Below the pieces are notes generated by a model. The model was not told the DNA's origin, did not search any database, and was given only the letters and a program-made list of their open reading frames with translations. From assembly GCA_019429405.1 (NCBI GenBank), contig JAHYIZ010000028.1, positions 1-39,473 on the forward strand: a stretch of 39,473 nt of DNA, read 5' to 3'. Shown piece after piece: positions 15,251 to 22,651 of the stretch. Position 1 is the stretch's first letter. Every line of letters begins with the position of its first letter. Source of the DNA: Paracoccaceae bacterium. GTDB taxonomy: Bacteria; Pseudomonadota; Alphaproteobacteria; Rhodobacterales; Rhodobacteraceae. The position numbers were made by a program, and so were the translations under genes.

Positions 15251-16075
15251 TTACGCCAGCCAGCGCTTGCGGCGCCGGTAGCTGCGCACATCGCGGAACG
15301 ATTTGCGCCCTTGGTCGCCCACGCCGAGGTAGAATTCTTTCACGTCCGGGTTTTCACGCAGCGCGGCCGCAGGGCCATCCATCACCACCCGCCCGCTTTC
15401 CAGAATGTAGCCATAATGCGCGAAACGCAGCGCAACGTTGGTGTTTTGCTCGGCCAGAAGGAATGTGACCCCCTCGCCTTCGTTTACTGCTTTCACGATC
15501 TCGAAGATCTGCTCGACCAACTGCGGCGCTAGGCCCATGCTTGGTTCATCAAGAAGGATCGTTTCGGGCTTGCTCATCAGGGCGCGACCGATCGCGGTCA
15601 TCTGCTGCTCGCCGCCTGAAGTATAGCCCGCCTGGCTCTTGCGACGCTCTTTGAGGCGCGGAAAGTAGGAATAGACCATTTCGAGATCGGCGGCGATGGC
15701 CGCCCGCCCGTCGCGCCGGGTGTAGGCGCCGGTCAACAGGTTCTCCTCAACCGTCAGGTGTTCAAAGCAGTGCCGGCCCTCCATCACCTGAATCACGCCC
15801 ATCTGCACCAGATCGGCGGGGGCCATATGGGTGATGCTTTCGCCGCGATAGGTGATCGAGCCCTTCGACACCTCACCGCGTTCCGACTTCAAAAGGTTGG
15901 AAACCGCCTTGAGCGTGGTGGTCTTGCCGGCACCGTTGCCGCCCAGAAGCGCCGTGATGCCGCCCTTGGGCACATGCAGGCTGACGCCCTTGAGCACGAG
16001 GATCACATGGTTGTAGATCACCTCGATATTGTTGACTTCCAAGAGCGAGGTCTCGGGTTTTGCGGCGTCGAGCAT
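15251..16075 (-). CDS. LivF-type ABC transporter ATPase
   Basis: This 274-aa ATPase of the HAAT (branched-chain amino acid type) importer family has Walker A GGNGAGKTT (about 44-52), signature TSGGEQQM, Walker B ETILLDEPS, and the family's MGLAPQLVEQIFEIV. It powers uptake with LivG, LivH and LivM and the periplasmic binding protein encoded just upstream. The C-terminus has a basic extension (SYRRRKRWLA). GAGGGGA lies about 6 nt before the ATG. It is separated from the binding-protein gene by a strong intercistronic hairpin. The substrate is unlikely to be a plain amino acid, given the two CoA-ligase genes in the operon. Confidence 0.93.
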   Translation of the reverse strand: MLDAAKPETSLLEVNNIEVIYNHVILVLKGVSLHVPKGGITALLGGNGAGKTTTLKAVSNLLKSERGEVSKGSITYRGESITHMAPADLVQMGVIQVMEGRHCFEHLTVEENLLTGAYTRRDGRAAIAADLEMVYSYFPRLKERRKSQAGYTSGGEQQMTAIGRALMSKPETILLDEPSMGLAPQLVEQIFEIVKAVNEGEGVTFLLAEQNTNVALRFAHYGYILESGRVVMDGPAAALRENPDVKEFYLGVGDQGRKSFRDVRSYRRRKRWLA

Positions 16076-16100
16076 GGGGCTTCCCCTCGGGTTTGTGGCT

Positions 16101-16129
16101 CCCCGGCCCGCACGAAAGGCGGGCCGGGG
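16101..16129 (-). other. Intercistronic hairpin between the binding-protein gene and livF
   Basis: CCCCGGCCCGC (16101-16111) and GCGGGCCGGGG (16119-16129) form a perfect 11-bp stem with a 7-base loop, 10 bases after the binding-protein stop. No T-run follows. Such hairpins commonly protect the highly expressed binding-protein mRNA from 3' decay and lower expression of the genes beyond; that role is inferred here. Confidence 0.7.
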
Positions 16130-16138
16130 AAAGGTTGC

Positions 16139-17422
16139 TTAGTTGCAGCGCTGCGTGATGCCCGCCTCAGCCGCAAAAGCCTCGGAGTCCGCGACGATGA
16201 GCGGCTCGAGCACATCCTGATCCGGCGCGATAAAGCCGGAGATCAGGTTCCACTTCTTCGCAGTCGCATCCCACTGTTGCAGCATCGCCGCACCGGGGCC
16301 GCCATGGTCAACGCAAGACGCCGCAAAGGGCTGGCCGAAGTTCGGCAGGCCAAGTTCTTCCATCCGCTCTTCGGTGATCTCCAGCGCTTCCAGACCATCG
16401 CGCATCTGCACCGCGTTGATCGCCGAGGTGCCCGCAAGTTCCTGTGCCTTGCGCACTGCCTCGGCGATGACCACCGCTGCGTACACTCCGCGCGAATAGA
16501 GCACCGAGCCGACCTGATCACCGTTGCCCGATGCGTTGCCTGCATCATAGACATATTGCTTGAGGTCGGCATAAAGCGGGTAATCCATGCCGGTGCCATG
16601 CATCGCGAGGCTCTTGTAGCCGTCGGCGCCAGCACCCGCAGGTATCACGTCGTTTTCCGACCCTGACCACCAGACACCGATGAAGTTTTCCATCGGGTAG
16701 TTGATGTTCGCCGCTTCCTGCACGGCGACGGCGTTCATCACGCCCCAGCCCCACATCAGCACATAATCAGGCTTGTCGCGCCGAATTTGCAGCCACTGCG
16801 ATTTCTGCTCTTGGCCAGGGTGGTCAACCGGCATCTCGACAAACTGGAAACCATGCTTGACAGCAAGGTCTTGCAAGGTGCGGATCGGCTCTTTGCCATA
16901 GGCCGAGTTGTGATAGATCAGCGCGATCTTCTTGCCTTGCAGGCTGCCGCCGTTCTCATCAAGCAGATACTTGATCGCCACCGAAGCGCCATCCCAGTAG
17001 TTGGCGGGGTAGTTGAACACCCACTCGAACACCTTGCCGTTGGCGGCCGAGGTGCGGCCGTAGCCGGGGGTGTAGAGTGGAATCCGGTCAACCAGCGCCT
17101 TCGGGATCAGCTGATAGGTGATGCCGGTCGAAAGTGGGTTGTAGACCAGCGAGCCAAGACCCTTGGTCGCCTCATAGCACTCCACGCCTTTTTCGGTATT
17201 GTAGGCGGTTTCACACTCGGGCACCGAAACCTTTTCGCCACCGATGCCGCCATCGCGCGCATTCAGAAGCGCAAAATAGTCGTTGAAACCGTCGGCGTAG
17301 GGGATGCCGCCGGGCGCGTAGGCGCCGGTGCGATAGCTGAGGTTCGGAATGACCAGATCGGCCATTGCCGGGGCTGCAGCGCACATGCCGGCAACCACGA
17401 GGCTTACAAATTTCGTCTTCAT
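16139..17422 (-). CDS. Periplasmic binding protein of a LivK-type (HAAT) ABC transporter
   Basis: The 427-aa product has a Sec signal peptide (MKTKFVSLVV start, cleavage after AMA at about 22) and no lipobox, so it is a soluble periplasmic protein. The rest fits the type I (Leu/Ile/Val-like) ligand-binding fold: YADGFNDYFALLNARDGGIGG near the start (read as two overlapping parts), KIALIYHNSAYGKEP in the middle, and DYVLMWGWGVMNAVAVQEA. Trp-rich segments such as GVWWSGSEND may line the pocket and suit a hydrophobic or aromatic ligand, but that is only suggestive. GGAGGAG lies 6 nt before the ATG at 17422. It lies between livM and livF in the operon. Confidence 0.93.
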   Translation of the reverse strand: MKTKFVSLVVAGMCAAAPAMADLVIPNLSYRTGAYAPGGIPYADGFNDYFALLNARDGGIGGEKVSVPECETAYNTEKGVECYEATKGLGSLVYNPLSTGITYQLIPKALVDRIPLYTPGYGRTSAANGKVFEWVFNYPANYWDGASVAIKYLLDENGGSLQGKKIALIYHNSAYGKEPIRTLQDLAVKHGFQFVEMPVDHPGQEQKSQWLQIRRDKPDYVLMWGWGVMNAVAVQEAANINYPMENFIGVWWSGSENDVIPAGAGADGYKSLAMHGTGMDYPLYADLKQYVYDAGNASGNGDQVGSVLYSRGVYAAVVIAEAVRKAQELAGTSAINAVQMRDGLEALEITEERMEELGLPNFGQPFAASCVDHGGPGAAMLQQWDATAKKWNLISGFIAPDQDVLEPLIVADSEAFAAEAGITQRCN

Positions 17423-17505
17423 TCGGTTCTCCTCCCAGAGCGATTGTTGAATGCCGGTTTTCCGGTTCTTGCTTGTTGGGCAACCCGCCCGCACCCCTTG
17501 CGGGA

Positions 17506-18582
17506 TCAGTGCGGGAAAGGCCAAAGCCGTAGTTTCTCTTTTGCCAGCCGCCAGAGCTGCGCCATGCCATGCGGTTCGGCGATCAGGAACCCCACAATCA
17601 GCGCCCCCACAATCATCAGCTCAAGGTGCGCGGCAAGGTCTGTGGGCCAGCCGAACTGCCCCACGAGAACGTTTTTCAAAAGCACCGGCAGCAGCACCAG
17701 AAATGCCGCCCCGGCAAAGCTGCCAAAGATAGAGCCGAGCCCGCCAATGATGACCATGAACAGGATCAGAAACGATTTCTGGATGCTGAACGCCTCGGTC
17801 ACTTCGGCGGCGCCCAGATAGACGGCGAAAAAGAGCGCGCCGGCCACGCCGATGAAGAACGACGATACCGCAAAGGCGCTGAGTTTGGCGGTCAGGGGGT
17901 TCACCCCGATGATCTCGGCGGCAATGTCCATGTCGCGGATCGCCATCCACTTGCGGCCAACCGTGCCACGCGTCAGGTTGCGCGCGACCACCGCAAGCAG
18001 CACCAGAATGATGAGGCAGAAAAGATACTTGGCGCTGGCCGTGGTTTGAGCGCCGGTGACGTAGACGCCCAGCATCTTACCCTGCGGAACGGTAATCATC
18101 CCAGAGGCCGAGTAATTGTAGAACCACGGCACCTTGTTGAACAACCAGACCAGAAAGAACTGCGCGGCGAGCGTCGCCACGGCTAGGTAAAAGCCCTTGA
18201 TGCGCAGGCTCGGCAACCCGAACAGCACCCCGACCAGCGCCGTAATAGCACCCGCCAGCAGCACATCGATCAGCACCGGCATGCCGGGGAACGCGGTCAT
18301 CAGCTTATATACAGAATAGGCGCCCACCGCCATGAAGCCACCGGTGCCAAGGCTCAGCTGCCCGGCATAGCCGACCAGAATGTTCAGCCCCAGCGCCGCA
18401 ATTGCATAAATCAGAAACGGCACGAACACTGCATTTGCCCAGTAATCATTGATCACCAGTGGAATTACGCCAAATGCGATCAGCAGGGTCACATAATAGC
18501 CCATCCGGTCAAAGCGGATCGGAAAGGTCTGGCTGTCGTCGCTGTAGGTGGTCTTGAAATCACCCGCCTCACGGTAAAGCAT
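17506..18582 (-). CDS. LivM-type ABC transporter permease
   Basis: This 358-aa inner-membrane permease has about eight to ten hydrophobic segments and the family's conserved AALGLNILVGYAGQLSLG near the N-terminal third. Its cytoplasmic coupling region is in RDMDIAAEIIGVNPLTAKL, and MVIIGGLGSIFGSFAGAA follows later. It forms the membrane channel with LivH. A cytosolic N-terminal arm of about 25 residues precedes the first helix. The ATG at 18582 has AAGGGGG about 8 nt upstream; an open extension of 11 codons upstream is not supported. A 77-base gap containing a dispersed repeat separates it from livH. Confidence 0.93.
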   Translation of the reverse strand: MLYREAGDFKTTYSDDSQTFPIRFDRMGYYVTLLIAFGVIPLVINDYWANAVFVPFLIYAIAALGLNILVGYAGQLSLGTGGFMAVGAYSVYKLMTAFPGMPVLIDVLLAGAITALVGVLFGLPSLRIKGFYLAVATLAAQFFLVWLFNKVPWFYNYSASGMITVPQGKMLGVYVTGAQTTASAKYLFCLIILVLLAVVARNLTRGTVGRKWMAIRDMDIAAEIIGVNPLTAKLSAFAVSSFFIGVAGALFFAVYLGAAEVTEAFSIQKSFLILFMVIIGGLGSIFGSFAGAAFLVLLPVLLKNVLVGQFGWPTDLAAHLELMIVGALIVGFLIAEPHGMAQLWRLAKEKLRLWPFPH

Positions 18583-18613
18583 CAGCGTGCCCCCTTGCCC
18601 ATTGCTTCGGTCC

Positions 18614-18633
18614 AAATATCCCCGCCGGAGGCT
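18614..18633. repeat. Dispersed 20-bp intergenic repeat, copy 2
   Basis: This is identical over 20 bases to 2780-2799 (AAATATCCCCGCCGGAGGCT). This copy sits inside the transporter operon, in the 77-base gap between livH and livM, followed by TCCGGCATTGCC. Its position within a transcript argues against a simple promoter role here. Confidence 0.7.
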
Positions 18634-18659
18634 TCCGGCATTGCCATACGCGCCATCGC

Positions 18660-19652
18660 CTAAACCCTCTCGATGATCTTCTCGCCGAACAGGCCCTGCG
18701 GCCGGAACACGAGGAAGATGAGCGCCAAGACATAGGCAAACCAGTTTTCGGTAGCACCACCAACCAACGGGCCGACTGAGAATTCAAACAGCTTTTCGCC
18801 AACGCCGATGATCAGACCGCCGACGATTGCGCCGGGGATCGAGGTGAAACCCCCCAGCATCAAGACCGGCAGCGCCTTCAGCGCAATCAGCGACAGCGAG
18901 AATTGCACGCCCGATTTGGTGCCCCACATGATGCCCGCGACCAGCGCCACAAAGCCCGCGATCGACCACACCAGCACCCAGATGAAGCGCAGCGAAATGC
19001 CCACGCTCAGCGCCGCCTGATGGTCGTCGGCCACGGCGCGCAGCGCCCGGCCCTGCTTGGAATACTGGCTGAAGATCGTCAGGCTGGCGACCAGCGCGAC
19101 CGCAACCAGCGTTGCCACCAGATCGAGGTTGTCGATGAAGAAGCCATAGCCAAACCAGCGGTCTGTCACGCGTTCAATGCTATCGGAGATGCCCTGCGGC
19201 AGCCCCACATCGAGTTTTTTGATGTCGGCGCCCCACATCACGTCGCCGAGGCCCTCAAGAAAGTAGGCAAGCCCGATCGTCGCCATGAAGAGGATGATCG
19301 GGGCCTGACTGACGAGATGTTTCAGCACCAGCCGCTCGATGATCACCGCCAGCAGCACCATCACCCCGGCAGTAAGCAAAATTGCCAGCAGCGCCGGCAG
19401 TTTCCAGCCGAAGGTGTGCAGGTCAGTGCCGAGGATCGCGTTGATGACATGCGCGAAAGGAACCTGCCCGTTCTTCAGCCCCACCAAGGTAAGCGCCGCG
19501 AACAGCGCAAGCACCCCCTGCGCGTAGTTGAACACGCCCGAGGCCTTGAAAATCAGCACGAAGCCAAGTGCCACGAGCGAATACATCACCCCCGCCATCA
19601 GCCCGTTAACGGTTACTTCCATCGCGTAAAGCAGTTGTTCTGGCATGGTCAT
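18660..19652 (-). CDS. LivH-type ABC transporter permease
   Basis: This 330-aa inner-membrane permease has the LivH opening VNGLMAGVMYSLVALGFVLI and NYAQGVLALFAALTL. The coupling region is around YSKQGRALRAVADDHQAAL and the late segment is GAIVGGLIIGVGEKL. With LivM it makes the transmembrane pore of the HAAT importer. Two ATG codons lie two codons apart at the start (19652 and 19646); GGGGG upstream is a little close for the first and fits the second at 9 nt, so the exact start is open. It begins 9 bases after the livG stop. Confidence 0.93.
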   Translation of the reverse strand: MTMPEQLLYAMEVTVNGLMAGVMYSLVALGFVLIFKASGVFNYAQGVLALFAALTLVGLKNGQVPFAHVINAILGTDLHTFGWKLPALLAILLTAGVMVLLAVIIERLVLKHLVSQAPIILFMATIGLAYFLEGLGDVMWGADIKKLDVGLPQGISDSIERVTDRWFGYGFFIDNLDLVATLVAVALVASLTIFSQYSKQGRALRAVADDHQAALSVGISLRFIWVLVWSIAGFVALVAGIMWGTKSGVQFSLSLIALKALPVLMLGGFTSIPGAIVGGLIIGVGEKLFEFSVGPLVGGATENWFAYVLALIFLVFRPQGLFGEKIIERV

Positions 19653-19661
19653 TTTCCCCCG

Positions 19662-20486
19662 TCAGTCATGCGCCACGCCAAGATAGGCGTCGATCACATC
19701 CTGGTTGTTGCGCACCTCGTCGGGGGTGCCGTCGCCGATCTTGCGGCCGTAATCCATCACCACCACGCGGTCGGACAAGTCCATCACCACGCCCATGTCG
19801 TGCTCGATCAGGCAGATTGTCGTGCCAAACTCGTCGTTGAGGTCGAGGATAAAGCGGCTCATGTCCTCTTTCTCTTCAACGTTCATGCCTGCCATCGGTT
19901 CGTCGAGCAGCAGCAGCTTTGGTTCGGCGGCAAGGGCGCGCGCCAGCTCGACGCGCTTCTTGAGCCCGTAGGGCAGGCGCCCGACCGGCGTTTTGCGAAT
20001 ATTCTGGATCTCCAGAAAGTCGATGATGCGCTCGACCTTTTCGCGGTGCGCATATTCCTCACGCGCGGCCGAACCATACCAGAGCGCCTGACTGAGCAGC
20101 CCCGATTTTATCATCGTCAGGCGCCCGGTCATGATGTTGTCAAGTACCGACATGCCATCAAAAAGCGCGATGTTCTGGAAGGTGCGCGCAATGCCCAGCC
20201 GCGCCACCTCATAAGGTTTCATCGGGCCGCGCTTGACCTTTTTGAAGTAGACATCCCCCTCGGTGGGGACGTAGAACCCCGAGATCACGTTCAGCATGGA
20301 CGATTTTCCGGCGCCGTTCGGGCCGATGATGGCGCGAATCTCGCCGTCGCGAATATCAAAGCTGATGTCCTTGATCGCCACCACACCGCCAAAGCGCAGC
20401 GTGATGTTCTTCATCTCCATCAGGGTGCCGCCAATCTGGCGACCATCGGCGGTGACATAGCCTTCCTCGGCGTGGCTGACAGGCAT
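19662..20486 (-). CDS. LivG-type ABC transporter ATPase
   Basis: This 274-aa ATPase is the partner of the LivF-type subunit. It has Walker A GPNGAGKSS (about 56-64) and an LPYGLKKRVELARAL signature region (the LivG variant of LSGGQ). Walker B is KLLLLDEPMAGMN, and the switch His is in CLIEHDMGVVM. An N-terminal extension of about 20 residues precedes the ATPase domain. The ATG shares one base with the stop of the upstream acyl-CoA ligase (TGATG), so translation of transporter and ligase is coupled. This is a strong sign that the transported compound is activated to a CoA thioester. Confidence 0.94.
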   Translation of the reverse strand: MPVSHAEEGYVTADGRQIGGTLMEMKNITLRFGGVVAIKDISFDIRDGEIRAIIGPNGAGKSSMLNVISGFYVPTEGDVYFKKVKRGPMKPYEVARLGIARTFQNIALFDGMSVLDNIMTGRLTMIKSGLLSQALWYGSAAREEYAHREKVERIIDFLEIQNIRKTPVGRLPYGLKKRVELARALAAEPKLLLLDEPMAGMNVEEKEDMSRFILDLNDEFGTTICLIEHDMGVVMDLSDRVVVMDYGRKIGDGTPDEVRNNQDVIDAYLGVAHD

Positions 20487-22450
20487 CAGGCAGCCCTCCT
20501 TTGCTCGGGCGCGACTTCGGCGTCGGCGATGTTCAGCGTCGCGGTAATCTTGCCCTTGCGGCCGTCTTCGTAGGTGACTTCGGTCTCGGTATAGATGCTG
20601 TCACGGCCATCATAGAGCGCAGCTATCAGGTCGGCGTATTTTTCGGCCACGATATTGCGGCGCACCTTGCGGGTGCGGGTCATTTCGCCGTCATCCGCGT
20701 CAAGCTCCTTGTGCAAGATCAGGAAGCGATGGATTTGGCAGCCTGCAAGGATCGGGTCGGAAGCAATCGAGCGGTTGACCTCGGCCACATGCCCCCGGAT
20801 CATCTCGTAAACCTTCGGGTGGCCTGCCAGTTCCTGATAGCTGGCATAGGCGATGTTGTTGCGCTCGGCCCAGTTGCCCACCGCTGTCAGGTCGATGTTG
20901 ATGAAGGCGGCGCAACGGTCGCGGCCATTGCCGAACACCACCGCTTCAAGAATCGAGGGGTAGAATTTCAGCTTGTTTTCCACATATTTCGGCGCAAACA
21001 GGCGGCCATCGGCCATCTTGCCCACGTCTTTCGCGCGGTCGATGATGCGCAGATGCCCGGTTTCCGGTTCGAAATAGCCCGCGTCGCCGGTTGCCACCCA
21101 GCCCTCGGGGTCTTTAGTGCTGGCGGTGCTTTCGGGGTTCTTGAAATATTCGACAAAGGTGCCGGGCCCGCGATAGTAGACCTCGCCATTGTCACCGATC
21201 TTCACCTCGACGCCGGGCGAAGGCACGCCGACGGTGTCATTGCGCACCTGCCCGTCAGGCTGCTGCGTAATGAACACGCTGGCCTCGGTCTGGCCGTAAA
21301 GCTGTTTGAGGTTGATGCCAAGCGAGCGGTAGAATTCGAAAATCTCGGGTCCGATCGCCTCGCCTGCCGTATAGCCCACGCGAATGCGGCTGAAACCCAA
21401 CGTATTCTTAAGCGGGCCGTAAACGAACAAGTTGCCCAGCGCATAATGCATCCGGTCAAGCACGCCCACCGGTTTGCCGTCGAGAATTGAGGGGCCGACC
21501 TTGCGGGCCACCGCCATGAAATGGTCGAACAGCCATTTCTTGACCCGGCCTGCGTCTTCCATGCGGATCATCACGTTGGTCAGCTGGCCTTCAAACACCC
21601 TTGGTGGCGCGAAGAAATAGGTGGGGCCGATTTCGCGCAGATCGGTCATCATGGTGGCAGCACTTTCGGGGCAGTTGACCGTAAAGCCCGCCCACATTGC
21701 CTGACCCATCGAAAAGATGAAGTCGCCCACCCATGCCATCGGCAGATAGGCCACCACCTCATCCAGCGCGTTGAGCTTGTCAAAGCCTACAGAGTTCTTC
21801 GCGGTCTCGATGATGTTGCGGTTGGAAAGCACCACACCCTTGGGCTTGCCGGTGGTGCCCGAGGTATAGAGCATCACGCAGGTGGTGTCATAGTTCAGCT
21901 CGGAAATGCGCTCGTCGAGTTCGGTGCCGTAGCGGTAGTGCCCGGCGATGCCTTGCGCTTGCAGGTCGGCCAGCGAGTTCATCTTGGCATGGTCATATTT
22001 GCGCATGCCGCGTTTGTCGGTGTAGGCGATGTGTTTGAGGCCCTGCACCCGGTCGCCGATTTCGATGACCTTGTCGACCTGTTCCTGATCGCCGCAGACC
22101 ACAAAGCGGGCGCCGCAGTGTTCCAGCACATAGGCCATCTCATCAGCCACCGCGTCTTGATAAAGCGGCACCGGAATGGCACCGCACATCTGTGCCGCGA
22201 TCATCGCCCAGTAATGGCGGGGCCTGTTGCGCCCGATCACCGCGATTGAATCGCCACGCTCAACCCCGACCGAAAGAAACCCCAGTGCGATCGCCCGAAT
22301 TTCCTCGTTCGCCTGCGTCCAGGTCCAGCTTTGCCAGATGCCGAATTCCTTTTCACGGAAAGCGGGCAGGCCGCCATAGCGCTGCACATTGCGCGCCAGA
22401 AGCGCCGGGATAGACTGAGGTTCGGCCGTAGCCGCTTTTGCTTCTGGCAA
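20486..22450 (-). CDS. Long-chain-type acyl-CoA synthetase (AMP-forming)
   Basis: This 654-aa cytosolic ANL ligase would activate a carboxylic acid to its CoA thioester via an acyl-adenylate. It has the ATP loop YTSGTTGKPKGVV (about 205-217), the A5 motif GQTEAS, the A7-A8 region WVATGDAGYFEPETGHL and IIDRAKD, and near the end TRTRKVRR, which provides the adenylation lysine. It is most like the FadD15/long-chain group, but substrate size cannot be settled by eye. The start is taken as TTG at 22450, since GGAGG lies 6 nt before it and the frame further upstream has no comparable signal. It is the first gene of the operon, facing a two-component system. Confidence 0.92.
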   Translation of the reverse strand: MPEAKAATAEPQSIPALLARNVQRYGGLPAFREKEFGIWQSWTWTQANEEIRAIALGFLSVGVERGDSIAVIGRNRPRHYWAMIAAQMCGAIPVPLYQDAVADEMAYVLEHCGARFVVCGDQEQVDKVIEIGDRVQGLKHIAYTDKRGMRKYDHAKMNSLADLQAQGIAGHYRYGTELDERISELNYDTTCVMLYTSGTTGKPKGVVLSNRNIIETAKNSVGFDKLNALDEVVAYLPMAWVGDFIFSMGQAMWAGFTVNCPESAATMMTDLREIGPTYFFAPPRVFEGQLTNVMIRMEDAGRVKKWLFDHFMAVARKVGPSILDGKPVGVLDRMHYALGNLFVYGPLKNTLGFSRIRVGYTAGEAIGPEIFEFYRSLGINLKQLYGQTEASVFITQQPDGQVRNDTVGVPSPGVEVKIGDNGEVYYRGPGTFVEYFKNPESTASTKDPEGWVATGDAGYFEPETGHLRIIDRAKDVGKMADGRLFAPKYVENKLKFYPSILEAVVFGNGRDRCAAFINIDLTAVGNWAERNNIAYASYQELAGHPKVYEMIRGHVAEVNRSIASDPILAGCQIHRFLILHKELDADDGEMTRTRKVRRNIVAEKYADLIAALYDGRDSIYTETEVTYEDGRKGKITATLNIADAEVAPEQRRAA

Positions 22451-22565
22451 TGTCTTCCTCCCTCGTGCCGTTTGGCGGCAATCTTTCCGCTTCGGGGCGA
22501 TTCCTCCAACCCCCCCATAGCGCCATGGCGTCACGCTCGCCGTCAAAGCTTTCCTGACTTTGTCG

Positions 22566-22581
22566 CAATTCTTACGAATTG
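22566..22581. promoter_or_regulatory. 16-bp palindrome in the divergent regulatory spacer
   Basis: CAATTC-TTAC-GAATTG is a perfect inverted repeat with 6-bp arms, 115 bases before the ligase start codon and 70 before the kinase ATG. It is AT-rich within GC-rich DNA and placed so it could control both directions. A dimeric regulator is implied if it is a site; OmpR-type regulators more often bind direct repeats, so another protein may be the binder. Promoters are not clear. Confidence 0.45.
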
Positions 22582-22651
22582 TAACAGGCCGCTCTTGCCC
22601 CTTTGCGGTGCGCGCGCGAGGGTGCTAGCGGTGACGGGGGGAGGCGACCAG

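Noticed and set aside
18903-20573. A 556-codon plus-strand frame opposite livH/livG.
   Set aside because: Same reason: it mirrors two clear transporter genes, with His-rich low-meaning sequence and no start signals.
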